This document shows, in pieces, positions 1 through 8,604 of a DNA stretch of 64,000 nucleotides; position 1 is the stretch's first letter, and the number at the start of each line of letters is the position of its first letter. Position numbers and translations under genes: made by a program. Below the pieces are notes generated by a model, which did not search any database, was not told the DNA's origin, and was given only the letters and a program-made list of their open reading frames with translations. Source of the stretch: Actinomycetes bacterium (GTDB lineage Bacteria; Actinomycetota; Acidimicrobiia; Acidimicrobiales; Palsa-688); the NCBI GenBank assembly GCA_021787365.1, contig JAJYMB010000027.1, positions 30,833-94,832 of the forward strand, read 5' to 3'.

Positions 1-658
1 CCGCCTCTTCCAGGCGCAGGGGGACGGCTTCGGCATGGCGGGTCCGGCAGTCGAGGAACACCGCCGAGCCCCCTTCGCCGAGCAGGGACGCGCTCTGGTC
101 CATTATCCCGGTGGGCGCCCCCACCACCTCGTTCTCGGCCCGCTGGCCGGCGAGCGCCAGCGAGGGGCGGTCGAGGCCGAGGCCCCACAGTTCGTCCAGC
201 GCGCAGGCCACCGCGCACTCGAGGGCGGCGGACGAGGACAGGCCCGCACCGACGGGGACGTCTGAGTCGATGAACAGGTCCACGCCCGGGAGGCTTGCGA
301 GCGGCCTGGCGCTCGACAAGGCCCAGGCCACCCCTAGCACGTAGGCGCCCCAGCCGGCGTCCTTCCCTGGTGCGATCTCTGCGAGCGCGGCGCCGGCGGG
401 TTCGGAGGAAAAGGTCGACCGAGCCCGCACCGAATGACCCGGGGAGAGCGAAGCGGCGACGGCGGTGCGGTGCTGGATGGCAAAGGGCAGCACGAAGCCC
501 TCGTTGTAATCGGTGTGCTCGCCGATCAGATTGACCCGGCCGGGGGCGGACCAGACCCCCTCTGGTGGCTTCCCGTAGGTCCGCACGAAGCCCTCGGTAG
601 CCGAGCCGGGGAGGTCGCGGCCGCCACCGGGACGAGGGCGGGCGGCGTCAGAGAGCAC
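1..658 (-). CDS. galK: Galactokinase, partial (C-terminus beyond window edge)
   Basis: Minus-strand translation gives VWSAPGRVNLIGEHTDYNEGFVLPFAIQHR...GAGLSSSAALECAVACALDELWGL...GAPTGIMDQSASLLGEGG, the GHMP kinase/galactokinase signatures; GTG start at 658 overlaps the galT stop. Confidence 0.93.
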   Translation of the reverse strand, partial: MLSDAARPRPGGGRDLPGSATEGFVRTYGKPPEGVWSAPGRVNLIGEHTDYNEGFVLPFAIQHRTAVAASLSPGHSVRARSTFSSEPAGAALAEIAPGKDAGWGAYVLGVAWALSSARPLASLPGVDLFIDSDVPVGAGLSSSAALECAVACALDELWGLGLDRPSLALAGQRAENEVVGAPTGIMDQSASLLGEGGSAVFLDCRTRHAEAVPLRLEEA

Positions 659-1580
659 GTCTCAAGCGGTTGGCCGCGTCGTCCGGGTCGACGGGATTGA
701 ACATGACCCCGGCGCCCAGTTCCCCGGAGGCCACGAAGCGCACTACACCCTTGGCCCTGTGGGTGGGGGCCACATGAAAGTGGGCGTGAGCCGCCGGCCA
801 TCTCCCGCCGTCGGTGGGTTTTTGGTGGCACCACAGCATGTAGGGCATGGGCTCGCCGAAGAGGTTGTCAAGCGCCCCGAGGCCCGTTCGGAGCACCTCG
901 GCGAGGCCGTCGTGGCCCGGCGCAGTAGGCAGGTCGCCGGCGTGCTCCTCGGGAGCGACCAGGAGCTCGAAGGGGAAGGTCGGTGCCCACACGGTCCAGG
1001 TCTGCCACCCGCCGGCGGACGCCACGACCCGCTTCTCATGGGAAGCACCTGCCGGGCCTTTGCCCGAGAGCTCCTGGCAGATCGCGCAGTGCTCGTTGGC
1101 CAGCTCCGAGCCCGGTACCGGTGGTACGAAGTCGAAGGCGAATATCTGGCCGTGGGGATGGGGGATAGTGGCGCCGACCTCTGCCCCCCGGTTTTCGAAC
1201 AACAAGACGTAGTCGATGTCCGGGCGCGACCCGAGCGCCAGCGTGCGTTCGGCCCACAGTTCGACGACTGCGAGCATCTGAGAGTGGGGGAGCGAGCCGA
1301 GGCTCTGGTCATGCTCAGGAGAAAAGAGGACGATCTCGGCCCGGTCGTCGGGCAGGGGGGGCCAGCGGTTCTTGAACCAGCGGACTATGTACGGCTCGGG
1401 CGCCTCCAACCCCCCGGGGCAAAAAGGGCACTCCTCACGTGGGAGGTCCACCCTCAAGTTGGGCCGGCCCTGGCGCTGTTTCACTATGACGACGGGCGTG
1501 CCCGTCAGGGGGTCGAAGCGCAGGTAGGTCGACTTCGGCTCGCCGTCGTCGCCCGCAGGTCTTTTGTGCGTAGTCGTCAA
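648..1580 (-). CDS. galT: Galactose-1-phosphate uridylyltransferase
   Basis: 310 aa; CPFCPG zinc motif and active-site HPHGQ; adjacent to galK. Confidence 0.95.
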   Translation of the reverse strand: MTTTHKRPAGDDGEPKSTYLRFDPLTGTPVVIVKQRQGRPNLRVDLPREECPFCPGGLEAPEPYIVRWFKNRWPPLPDDRAEIVLFSPEHDQSLGSLPHSQMLAVVELWAERTLALGSRPDIDYVLLFENRGAEVGATIPHPHGQIFAFDFVPPVPGSELANEHCAICQELSGKGPAGASHEKRVVASAGGWQTWTVWAPTFPFELLVAPEEHAGDLPTAPGHDGLAEVLRTGLGALDNLFGEPMPYMLWCHQKPTDGGRWPAAHAHFHVAPTHRAKGVVRFVASGELGAGVMFNPVDPDDAANRLRRAL

Positions 1581-1627
1581 GGCAGCGCAGCTTAGTGGGC
1601 TCGCTCCTACCGGCTCGCTTCTTCCGG

Positions 1628-3862
1628 CTAGGGCCCCTCTCGTACCACGTGCCAGAGGCTCGCCTGTTCGGGCTGGAGGAAGGGTACGTGGGCGCCGGCG
1701 GCCATCAGTGCCCCGCCTGTCATGTGGAACTCAACTGGGGGGAGGTTGGGGGCGTCGTGGCCCTCGGGGGCCTCGCCCGGGACCGCCACGCGCTGCAGGC
1801 GGTAGTGGGCGGAGTGGTCGAGGCCGGCCAGGCGGAGGTCGGTGTTGCCCCAATAGGGCGATGTATGGCTCCGCACCAGCGCGAAGAGGCCTTCGGAGCG
1901 GTCTTGCGCCACCACGCCAAAAAGGGACGTGCTCGGGTCACGGGGGCGCTCTCCTCGGACCAGTTGTCCGGTGTGGATGAGCGGCCGGAAGTGCTTGACC
2001 ATGGACACCCACTCCGCCAATGCCCGGCGCTCTTCGGGGGAGGTGGTGCTTATGTCCCACTCGATCCCTTGGTGCCCGAAAAGGGCGACTATCAGCCGCA
2101 ACGGTAGGTCGTGGTGGCGCGCCGTCGTGTTGCTGCGAGGCGACGCCACGTGGGTGCCGATCATTTCCAGGGGCAAGAGGGTGGCCAAGCCGGGCACGAT
2201 CCGCGACCTTTCGATGGGGTCGATGCAATCGCTCGCCCATATCCTCTGCGTGCGCGCCAGGATCCCGAGGTCCACCCGGGCGCCGCCGGAGGAGCAGGAC
2301 TCTATCTCGAGCGCCGGGAACCGTTCGTGCAAGATGTCCATCAAGCGGTAAGTGGCGAGCGTGAGGTCCCTGATCGCCGGCCGCCCGGCCCTGGGGCCGG
2401 AGCGGTGCACCGGATCCGCGAGGTCCCGGTTGTGGTCCCACTTGATGAAGTCGATGTTGTACTCGTCGACCAGAGAGGAGATCCTCTCCAACAGGTACTC
2501 GAAAGCCCCGGGGAGGGACACGTCGAGGACCTGTTGGTGCCGTTGAGGTGGCGGCACGCGGCCTGGGGTCCCGAGCACCCAGTCGGGGTGTGCCCGGGCG
2601 AGGTCGGAGTCGAGATTGACCATCTCGGGCTCGAACCACAGCCCGAAGTCCATACCGAGGGACCGGACGTGCTCGACTATGGGGCCGAGCCCGTCGGGCC
2701 AGACATCTTTTGAGACGTACCAGTCGCCCAACCCCGAGGTATCGTCGCGACGAGAACCGAACCAGCCGTCGTCGATGACGAAGCGCTCGACCCCGATCTC
2801 GGCTGCGATGTCGGCCAGTTCCGCGATGCGGGCGAAGGACTGGTGGAAGGTCACCGCCTCCCAGATGTTGAGCACGACGGGCCGGGGCTTGTGCGGGTAG
2901 GCCGGGCTGCGGCGCACCAGGGAGTGGAGCCGGGCCGAGATCCCGTCGAGCCCTGCGTCGGAATAGGCGGCGTAAGCCCAGGGCGTCGTGACCTTCTCGC
3001 CAGGCCCGAGGACGACTTCGCCGGGGGCGAGGACCTCGCCCACCCCGACCAGCGTGGCCCCGGTGTTGAGGCGTTGGGCCAGGTAGCGCTGGTCCCCCGA
3101 CCAGCCGAGGTGGATGCCCCAGACCTCGCCGTGGCGGGTGCCGAACCCTGTCGTGCCGGCGCACAATACAAGCGGGGTGTCGGCCCCCGTGCGCCCCCTC
3201 CGCTGCTCGTGGAGCCACGTCCCCTGGGCCAGCTCTCGGCGCTGGGGCTGCGCTTCGTTGCCCCAGCGCCCGGCGAAATCGAGCACCTCGGTCACGTAGT
3301 CGGCCACCGGTAGGAGCGTCGGCAGGTCGTCGACCTCGTAGGGCGGCGCATCGCTCGCTGACGTGCTCGTCAGGGTCTGACGGTGCTTCAGGACGCCTTC
3401 GGGCGTGAGGCGGAGCTCGCCCTCGAGGGCCAGGCCGGCGGCGCCGTCGCGCCCCCGGTAGGAGAGGACCGCGCTGGCGTCGTCGCCCTCCGACACCTCG
3501 GCCCTCTCCAGTTCAAAAAGGGGCTGGCTGGCTTGCCCTGCCCTGTGGCCGGACAGCCCCGGCCAGCCGGCCCAACCCTGCGCCCTCGTCGGAGACAGCG
3601 AGAGGACAGCAGCTGGGTCGCGCTGGCGCTGGCCCTTTTCCAGCCGGGCCGCCAGGGGCAGGGCGGCCATTTGCCTTTCGGTGAGCTCACCGAGGTCCCT
3701 GCCCCAGTAGACGATGACGGGCAGCCACGGCCCGCCGGCCTCGGCGACCACCATCACGCCACCGCGGCGCAGGCAGAGCCAGCGCCCGGCCCGGGATGGC
3801 CCGCCCACCCGGTCTTCGGGGCCTGTGCTAGGCACCTGCCGCCTGGAGGTCGTGGTTGGCAA
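1628..3862 (-). CDS. Alpha-galactosidase, GH36 family
   Basis: 744 aa with FVIDDGWFGSRRDDTSGLGDWYVSKDVWPDGL, GLWFEPEMVN and DFIKWDHNRD motifs typical of GH36. Confidence 0.92.
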   Translation of the reverse strand: MPTTTSRRQVPSTGPEDRVGGPSRAGRWLCLRRGGVMVVAEAGGPWLPVIVYWGRDLGELTERQMAALPLAARLEKGQRQRDPAAVLSLSPTRAQGWAGWPGLSGHRAGQASQPLFELERAEVSEGDDASAVLSYRGRDGAAGLALEGELRLTPEGVLKHRQTLTSTSASDAPPYEVDDLPTLLPVADYVTEVLDFAGRWGNEAQPQRRELAQGTWLHEQRRGRTGADTPLVLCAGTTGFGTRHGEVWGIHLGWSGDQRYLAQRLNTGATLVGVGEVLAPGEVVLGPGEKVTTPWAYAAYSDAGLDGISARLHSLVRRSPAYPHKPRPVVLNIWEAVTFHQSFARIAELADIAAEIGVERFVIDDGWFGSRRDDTSGLGDWYVSKDVWPDGLGPIVEHVRSLGMDFGLWFEPEMVNLDSDLARAHPDWVLGTPGRVPPPQRHQQVLDVSLPGAFEYLLERISSLVDEYNIDFIKWDHNRDLADPVHRSGPRAGRPAIRDLTLATYRLMDILHERFPALEIESCSSGGARVDLGILARTQRIWASDCIDPIERSRIVPGLATLLPLEMIGTHVASPRSNTTARHHDLPLRLIVALFGHQGIEWDISTTSPEERRALAEWVSMVKHFRPLIHTGQLVRGERPRDPSTSLFGVVAQDRSEGLFALVRSHTSPYWGNTDLRLAGLDHSAHYRLQRVAVPGEAPEGHDAPNLPPVEFHMTGGALMAAGAHVPFLQPEQASLWHVVREGP

Positions 3863-5198
3863 GCGCGTAGGACCGTTGGAGGACCGAGGTCACGCTGGAG
3901 AGGCTCTCGGAGCCCAGCCATATCGGCCCCATCGTGGTGCCCATGTCCGTCAGGGCCTGGTTCATCCCCGGGGTGTTCGGCCAGTTGACCACGTTGCCAT
4001 GGGCCTCTTCGAGGAACGGGGCCATGTTTATCCCCTTCTTCGCCCAGTACTGCGCGAACAGTGGGTCGAGGCTCTTCACCGCCGGCCAGATGTAGCCGCC
4101 GGCCCCCATGATCTTCTGGGAAGCGGGTGAGCCGAGCCAGCGCTCGAGCTCGAGGGCCTGCTTCAGGTTTTTGGAGTGCGGGTTCACGCCGTCGATCAGG
4201 CCATTGAACACGCTCCAGCGCCCCTTCGGGCCCGCAGGCAGCGGCACGACGCCGATCTTGAACTTCTTGCCGACGATTTCGGCCACAGGTGTGGTCTCCC
4301 AGTCACCCGCCATCATCATGGCCACCTTGCCAGATGCGAAAAGCGCCTGGTCCTGGGAGTTCGGGACCGTGCCGTTGGAGCCGAGCAGGGTGCCGGGAGC
4401 GGCCACGTGCCACTTGTACATGAGCTGGTTCAAGAAGTACGTCGTCTGGTAGCAGGGCGTGCTATTGAACGACACATGGCTGGCCCAAGCGGCTGGGATG
4501 ACGTGGCAGCCGTCCATTTGCCAGAAGTTCTCCCAACCGGTCTGGGCGGCGTTGGGGACCGTCACAGCGTAGGTTGCCACGTTGTTGCCGTTGAACTTGG
4601 GCGACGTGGCGTTGACGCCGTTTTTGTCGGTGGTCGCCTGCTTCAAGAACTGGAGGAAGGTGCCACCGTTGGTCGGGTTCCAGGTCCACTTGGAGGGCAC
4701 GGTCAAGTGGTGGGCCTTCATATACGTTTCGTTGACGAAGAAGGCGATCGTGTCCCAGTCTTTGGGTATCCCGTAGATGACGCCCTTGTACTCGTGCAGT
4801 TTCACTAGCGACGGGTAGTACATCGAGAGGTTGACGTGCCAGGCTTTCAGGTACTTGTTGAGCCCGAGCAAGTAGCCGTCCTTGATCCAGGTGGACAGCC
4901 ACGGCGTGTTGACCCAGAAGAGGTCGGGCCCGGTACCCGACGAGAACTCCTCTTGCAGCTTGGTCTGGTAGGCGGGGTAGGCGATGTCGTTGACCGTGAC
5001 CTGGATGCCCGGGTGGGTCTTTTCGAACTGGCCTATGGAGGCCTTGTAGCCGATCTCTTCGTGGGGGTCCCAAAGGTCGTACGTGAGGTGGACCGTGGAG
5101 GACGCGCTGGCGGGGGGCGCGATAGCGCCAGTAGCCGCAAACGTCCCAGCCAGCATGCCGGCCGATGCCACGAGCGGCAACCATTTCCTTTGATTCAT
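3828..5198 (-). CDS. Sugar ABC transporter extracellular substrate-binding protein
   Basis: 456 aa, N-terminal signal peptide, family-1 SBP pattern (ITVWDPHEEIGYKASIGQFEKTHPGIQVTV-like; FASGKVAMMMAGDWE). Confidence 0.9.
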   Translation of the reverse strand: MNQRKWLPLVASAGMLAGTFAATGAIAPPASASSTVHLTYDLWDPHEEIGYKASIGQFEKTHPGIQVTVNDIAYPAYQTKLQEEFSSGTGPDLFWVNTPWLSTWIKDGYLLGLNKYLKAWHVNLSMYYPSLVKLHEYKGVIYGIPKDWDTIAFFVNETYMKAHHLTVPSKWTWNPTNGGTFLQFLKQATTDKNGVNATSPKFNGNNVATYAVTVPNAAQTGWENFWQMDGCHVIPAAWASHVSFNSTPCYQTTYFLNQLMYKWHVAAPGTLLGSNGTVPNSQDQALFASGKVAMMMAGDWETTPVAEIVGKKFKIGVVPLPAGPKGRWSVFNGLIDGVNPHSKNLKQALELERWLGSPASQKIMGAGGYIWPAVKSLDPLFAQYWAKKGINMAPFLEEAHGNVVNWPNTPGMNQALTDMGTTMGPIWLGSESLSSVTSVLQRSYALANHDLQAAGA

Positions 5199-5222
5199 GT
5201 TTATTGCTCCCTCTCTCTTTGT

Positions 5223-6134
5223 TTATTTGCCTGAGGTCAACTGGATCGAGCGGACGATGTAGCGGTTGAACACGACGAACAGCACCAGCATCGGCACGAG
5301 CGTGATGAGCGCGCCGACCATCTCGAGGTTGAGGTAGCCCGCAGCGCCCGGCCCGGCGTTGAAGTTGGCCAGGCCGTTTGTAAGGAGGTAGTGGGACTGC
5401 GACCCCATTATGACAAGAGGCCAGAGGAAGTTGTTCCAGCTGAAGACGAAGGCGATCAGCCCTGCCGTGATGAGCACGGGGCGCGACAGGGGCGCCACCA
5501 CCCGGGTGAGCACCCCGAAGTCGCCGGCTCCGTCGATCCTCGCCGCGTCTATCACTTCTTGGGGGATGTTCTTGAAGAACTGCCTCATCAAGAAGATCGT
5601 GTAGGGTGTGCCGAGGGAGTAGGGCAGGAACACCCCCCAGTACGTGTTGACCATGTGGAAGTAGTGCATCTCGGTATAGAGGGGGATGATCGTCACGATG
5701 TTGGGCACCATCAAGGTGGCGAGGTAGACCCAGAAGATAGCTTCGCGGCCCGGGAACCTCAAGCGGGCGAACCCGTATGCGCCCAGCATGCTGAAAAATA
5801 CCTGGCCGGTCGTCAGGGCGACCGTGACGATGGCCGTGTTGAGCATGTAGCGGCCAAAGCCGGTCGCCACCTCGGGGTCGCTCAAAAAGGCGTTGGGGTA
5901 GTTGGACCACGCCGGGTGCATGGGCGGCACCCAGGGCGGCGTCGTCAAGATGGAGCTCTCGGGCTTGAGCGAGCCGAAGACGGCGAAGATGTACGGCACG
6001 ATGAAGGCGAGCCCGACGATGGTGAGGACGCCGTAGAAGACAGTGAGCTTGCCGGCCTGGAACGCCTTTCGGGCGAGTTGTGACCTCGGAGGGGTCGCGG
6101 CCTGTGCGGGTGCGGGAATGGCAACGGTGGTCAT
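5223..6134 (-). CDS. Sugar ABC transporter permease, MalG-like
   Basis: Starts MTTVAIPAPAQAATPP at 6134; EAA loop EVIDAARIDGAGDFGVLTRVVAPLSRPVL; the longer ORF 5223..7148 is an open-frame artefact. Confidence 0.9.
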   Translation of the reverse strand: MTTVAIPAPAQAATPPRSQLARKAFQAGKLTVFYGVLTIVGLAFIVPYIFAVFGSLKPESSILTTPPWVPPMHPAWSNYPNAFLSDPEVATGFGRYMLNTAIVTVALTTGQVFFSMLGAYGFARLRFPGREAIFWVYLATLMVPNIVTIIPLYTEMHYFHMVNTYWGVFLPYSLGTPYTIFLMRQFFKNIPQEVIDAARIDGAGDFGVLTRVVAPLSRPVLITAGLIAFVFSWNNFLWPLVIMGSQSHYLLTNGLANFNAGPGAAGYLNLEMVGALITLVPMLVLFVVFNRYIVRSIQLTSGK

Positions 6135-6136
6135 GG

Positions 6137-7093
6137 CTAGTACTCGTAAGTGGTCCGGTTCTTGAAGAACAAGAACTGCCCGACGCTGAACACGAGGATC
6201 ACCCCGAACAAAAGGACCGAGAGCGCGGCCGCTTCCCCGTAGCGCGTGCCCTGGAAGCCGACGTTGTATATCTGGATGCTCATCACCTGGGTGGATGTCC
6301 CGGGGCCACCGGAAGTGAGCACGTAAAGGGTGTCGAAGACCTGGAACGAGCCTATTACGTCGGTGATCAGGACGAAGAGCATGGTGGGGTTGAGCAGGGG
6401 CAGGCTGATCCGCCAGAACTGGCTCCACTTGCTGGCGCCGTCGAGCTGGGCCGCCTCGTAGAGGGAGGGCGGTATCCCCTGGAGGCCGGCGTAGAAGAAC
6501 AACATATTGAAGCCGAGGTACTGCCAGATGTTGACCGCCGCCACCACCGGCATGGCCCAGAGGCTGGACTCGAGCCAGGCGGGGCCGGTGATCCCGAACA
6601 GCCCTAGGAAGCGGTCGGCCGCGCCGGACTGAGGCTGGAAGACCCAGAACCAGATGAGCGCCATGGCGACAGGAGTGGACAGGTACGGCGCCACGTAGAG
6701 CACGCGGAAAAAGGCCATGCCTCGGCGCTTGCGGTTGAGCATGACGGCGAGGCCCAGTGCCAGCACGGTCTGGAGCGGGATGTTGAGCAGCACGTAATAA
6801 GCGGTGACACCGAGGGAGTGGGCGGCGTTGTCGAACTGGAAGATGCTGGTCCAGTTTTGGATCCCTGCCCAGGTGAACGACCCCGCTCCGCTCCAGCTCA
6901 TGAACGACAGCACGAACACGAAGATGACCGGGACCACGAGGAACAAGGCCACGCCCACCATGCTCGGGCCGATGAAGGGGAGCGCCTTCGCGAACTGGCG
7001 CGCCCCACTGCTTCGCGGCCGTGCCCCTGGGCCCTTGGAGACCCTGGCCCCCGGCTCGGCGCCGACACCGACGGTAGCTAACGCCATCCTCAC
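6137..7093 (-). CDS. Sugar ABC transporter permease, MalF-like
   Basis: 318 aa; six-TM permease with EAAQLDGASKWSQFWRISLPLLNPT. Confidence 0.9.
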   Translation of the reverse strand: MRMALATVGVGAEPGARVSKGPGARPRSSGARQFAKALPFIGPSMVGVALFLVVPVIFVFVLSFMSWSGAGSFTWAGIQNWTSIFQFDNAAHSLGVTAYYVLLNIPLQTVLALGLAVMLNRKRRGMAFFRVLYVAPYLSTPVAMALIWFWVFQPQSGAADRFLGLFGITGPAWLESSLWAMPVVAAVNIWQYLGFNMLFFYAGLQGIPPSLYEAAQLDGASKWSQFWRISLPLLNPTMLFVLITDVIGSFQVFDTLYVLTSGGPGTSTQVMSIQIYNVGFQGTRYGEAAALSVLLFGVILVFSVGQFLFFKNRTTYEY

Positions 7094-7188
7094 TCTCCTC
7101 GCGGCGACCCGTCCGGGCTCGCCCCTTGCGGGTGGTGGTGAGCCTCATCCAACTTGCACTGAGCCGGTACCTTGACCAGCTCGAGTTA

Positions 7189-7202
7189 GTTTACTCGGTC
7201 AA
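7189..7202 (-). promoter_or_regulatory. Candidate -35/operator motif TTGACCGAGTAAAC for the alpha-galactoside operon
   Basis: Same 14-bp motif (one mismatch) found on the plus strand at 7317-7330 in front of the divergent ROK gene. Confidence 0.55.
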
Positions 7203-7316
7203 CCCTGGGGTGTCAAGGCGGCTCCAGGGGCTGTTGGCGATTAGAGGGAAAGCATGTGAACAAGCCATAAAGCCTCCTTGGGTTGGCCCCGTCGAGGTCG
7301 CCCTCCGAATGCTCTA

Positions 7317-7330
7317 TTGACAGAGTAAAC
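7317..7330 (+). promoter_or_regulatory. Candidate -35/operator motif TTGACAGAGTAAAC for the ROK regulator
   Basis: TTGACA followed 17 nt later by TTATAT; the GAGTAAAC extension is shared with the divergent promoter. Confidence 0.55.
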
Positions 7331-7371
7331 CGCTGTCCCTTATATCATCATGTCAGGACGTAGGAGACCGG

Positions 7372-8538
7372 ATGGCGAAGCAGGAGCTCCCGAGCGTGGC
7401 CTGGGGCCGCATGACGCCTTCAACGCGGGCGATAGTCGCGGAGTTGATCCTGCACGGGCCGCTGGCGCGTGCCGAGCTGGCGAGGCGCCTCTCGCTGTCG
7501 CCGGCGAGCCTCACGAAGTTGACCCGCCCACTGGTCGCGGAGGGCTTGCTGAGCGAACAGGGGGCGCGCCCGCTGGCAGAGACGGGCCGGCCCGCGCTGC
7601 CTCTCGAGGTCGCGCCGGGGCGGGTTCAGGTCATAGGGGTGAAGCTCAACCCCGACAACTTGTTCGCCGTGCGGACCGACCTGCAGGCCCATGTCCTCGA
7701 GGAGTACGAGTGCAAGCTCGAGCGTCACGACCCGGCCAGCGTCGGCGAAGCGATCGGAGTTGCAGTCACGTTCCTCGACCCGTTGCGCCGCGTGGAGCGC
7801 GTGGGCGTGAGCCTGGCGGCCAGCATCCGGCCGGGTGACCAGGTCGTGCGCGAGGCGCCGTACATGGGCTGGTCGCAGGTGCCCCTGGCGGAGGCGGTGG
7901 CGCAGCGTACCGGGTGCCGGGCCGTGCTCGTGAACGACGTGAGGGCACTGACGGTCGCCCAGCACTGGTTCGGGGCGGGCAGGCAGAGCCGGTGCTTTGC
8001 GGTGCTCACTGTCGGCAAAGGGGTGGGCTGCGGCCTGGTCGTCAACAATGCCGTGGTCACCGGCTACGACGGCCACGCGGGCCTGGTGAGCCACAGCCCG
8101 GTCAACCCGGGCGGGCCTTTATGCCGGCAAGGGCACCGCGGGTGCGCGAGCGCCTATTTGACCTCGGGTTCGATTGTCCGGACACTGGCGGCCACCGACG
8201 GCTTCCGGGGTGCGACCTTCGAAGATGCGCTCGAAGAGGCCCGAGAAGGCAACCGGGCAGCGGTAAGGGTGTTCAGGGACGCGTGTTTCGCTCTCGGGGT
8301 GCTGGCGGCCAACATAGCCAACATGATCGGCCCCGACCGCATCGTGGTTTCGGGCGAGGGCGTGGGCATGTACGACGTGGCACCCGAGGCGGTGGACGAG
8401 GGCATATCGCGCCACCTGCATTGGAACGCGTCGCCCTTCGACCTCGACGTGGAGCCCTTTGCCTTCAGCGAGTGGGCGCGAGGCGCGGCCTCGGTCGCCG
8501 TGCAATCGCTCGTCTACGGGGAGCAGGCAGATAGCTGA
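7372..8538 (+). CDS. ROK family transcriptional regulator
   Basis: 388 aa; N-terminal winged HTH (ARAELARRLSLSPASLTKLTRPLVAEGLL), sugar-kinase-like fold, ROK zinc region PLCRQGHRGCASAYLT. Confidence 0.9.
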   Translation: MAKQELPSVAWGRMTPSTRAIVAELILHGPLARAELARRLSLSPASLTKLTRPLVAEGLLSEQGARPLAETGRPALPLEVAPGRVQVIGVKLNPDNLFAVRTDLQAHVLEEYECKLERHDPASVGEAIGVAVTFLDPLRRVERVGVSLAASIRPGDQVVREAPYMGWSQVPLAEAVAQRTGCRAVLVNDVRALTVAQHWFGAGRQSRCFAVLTVGKGVGCGLVVNNAVVTGYDGHAGLVSHSPVNPGGPLCRQGHRGCASAYLTSGSIVRTLAATDGFRGATFEDALEEAREGNRAAVRVFRDACFALGVLAANIANMIGPDRIVVSGEGVGMYDVAPEAVDEGISRHLHWNASPFDLDVEPFAFSEWARGAASVAVQSLVYGEQADS

Positions 8539-8604
8539 GGACCGGCCGGACGTCGTAGGACGCCGGTGAGGTGACGGAGCGTAATTGAGCCTCCGTTCGC
8601 GTTC

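Noticed and set aside
5223-7148. 641-aa ORF as a single protein
   Set aside because: N-terminal 330 residues are a shadow frame of the MalF-like gene (6137-7093); the true product starts at 6134.
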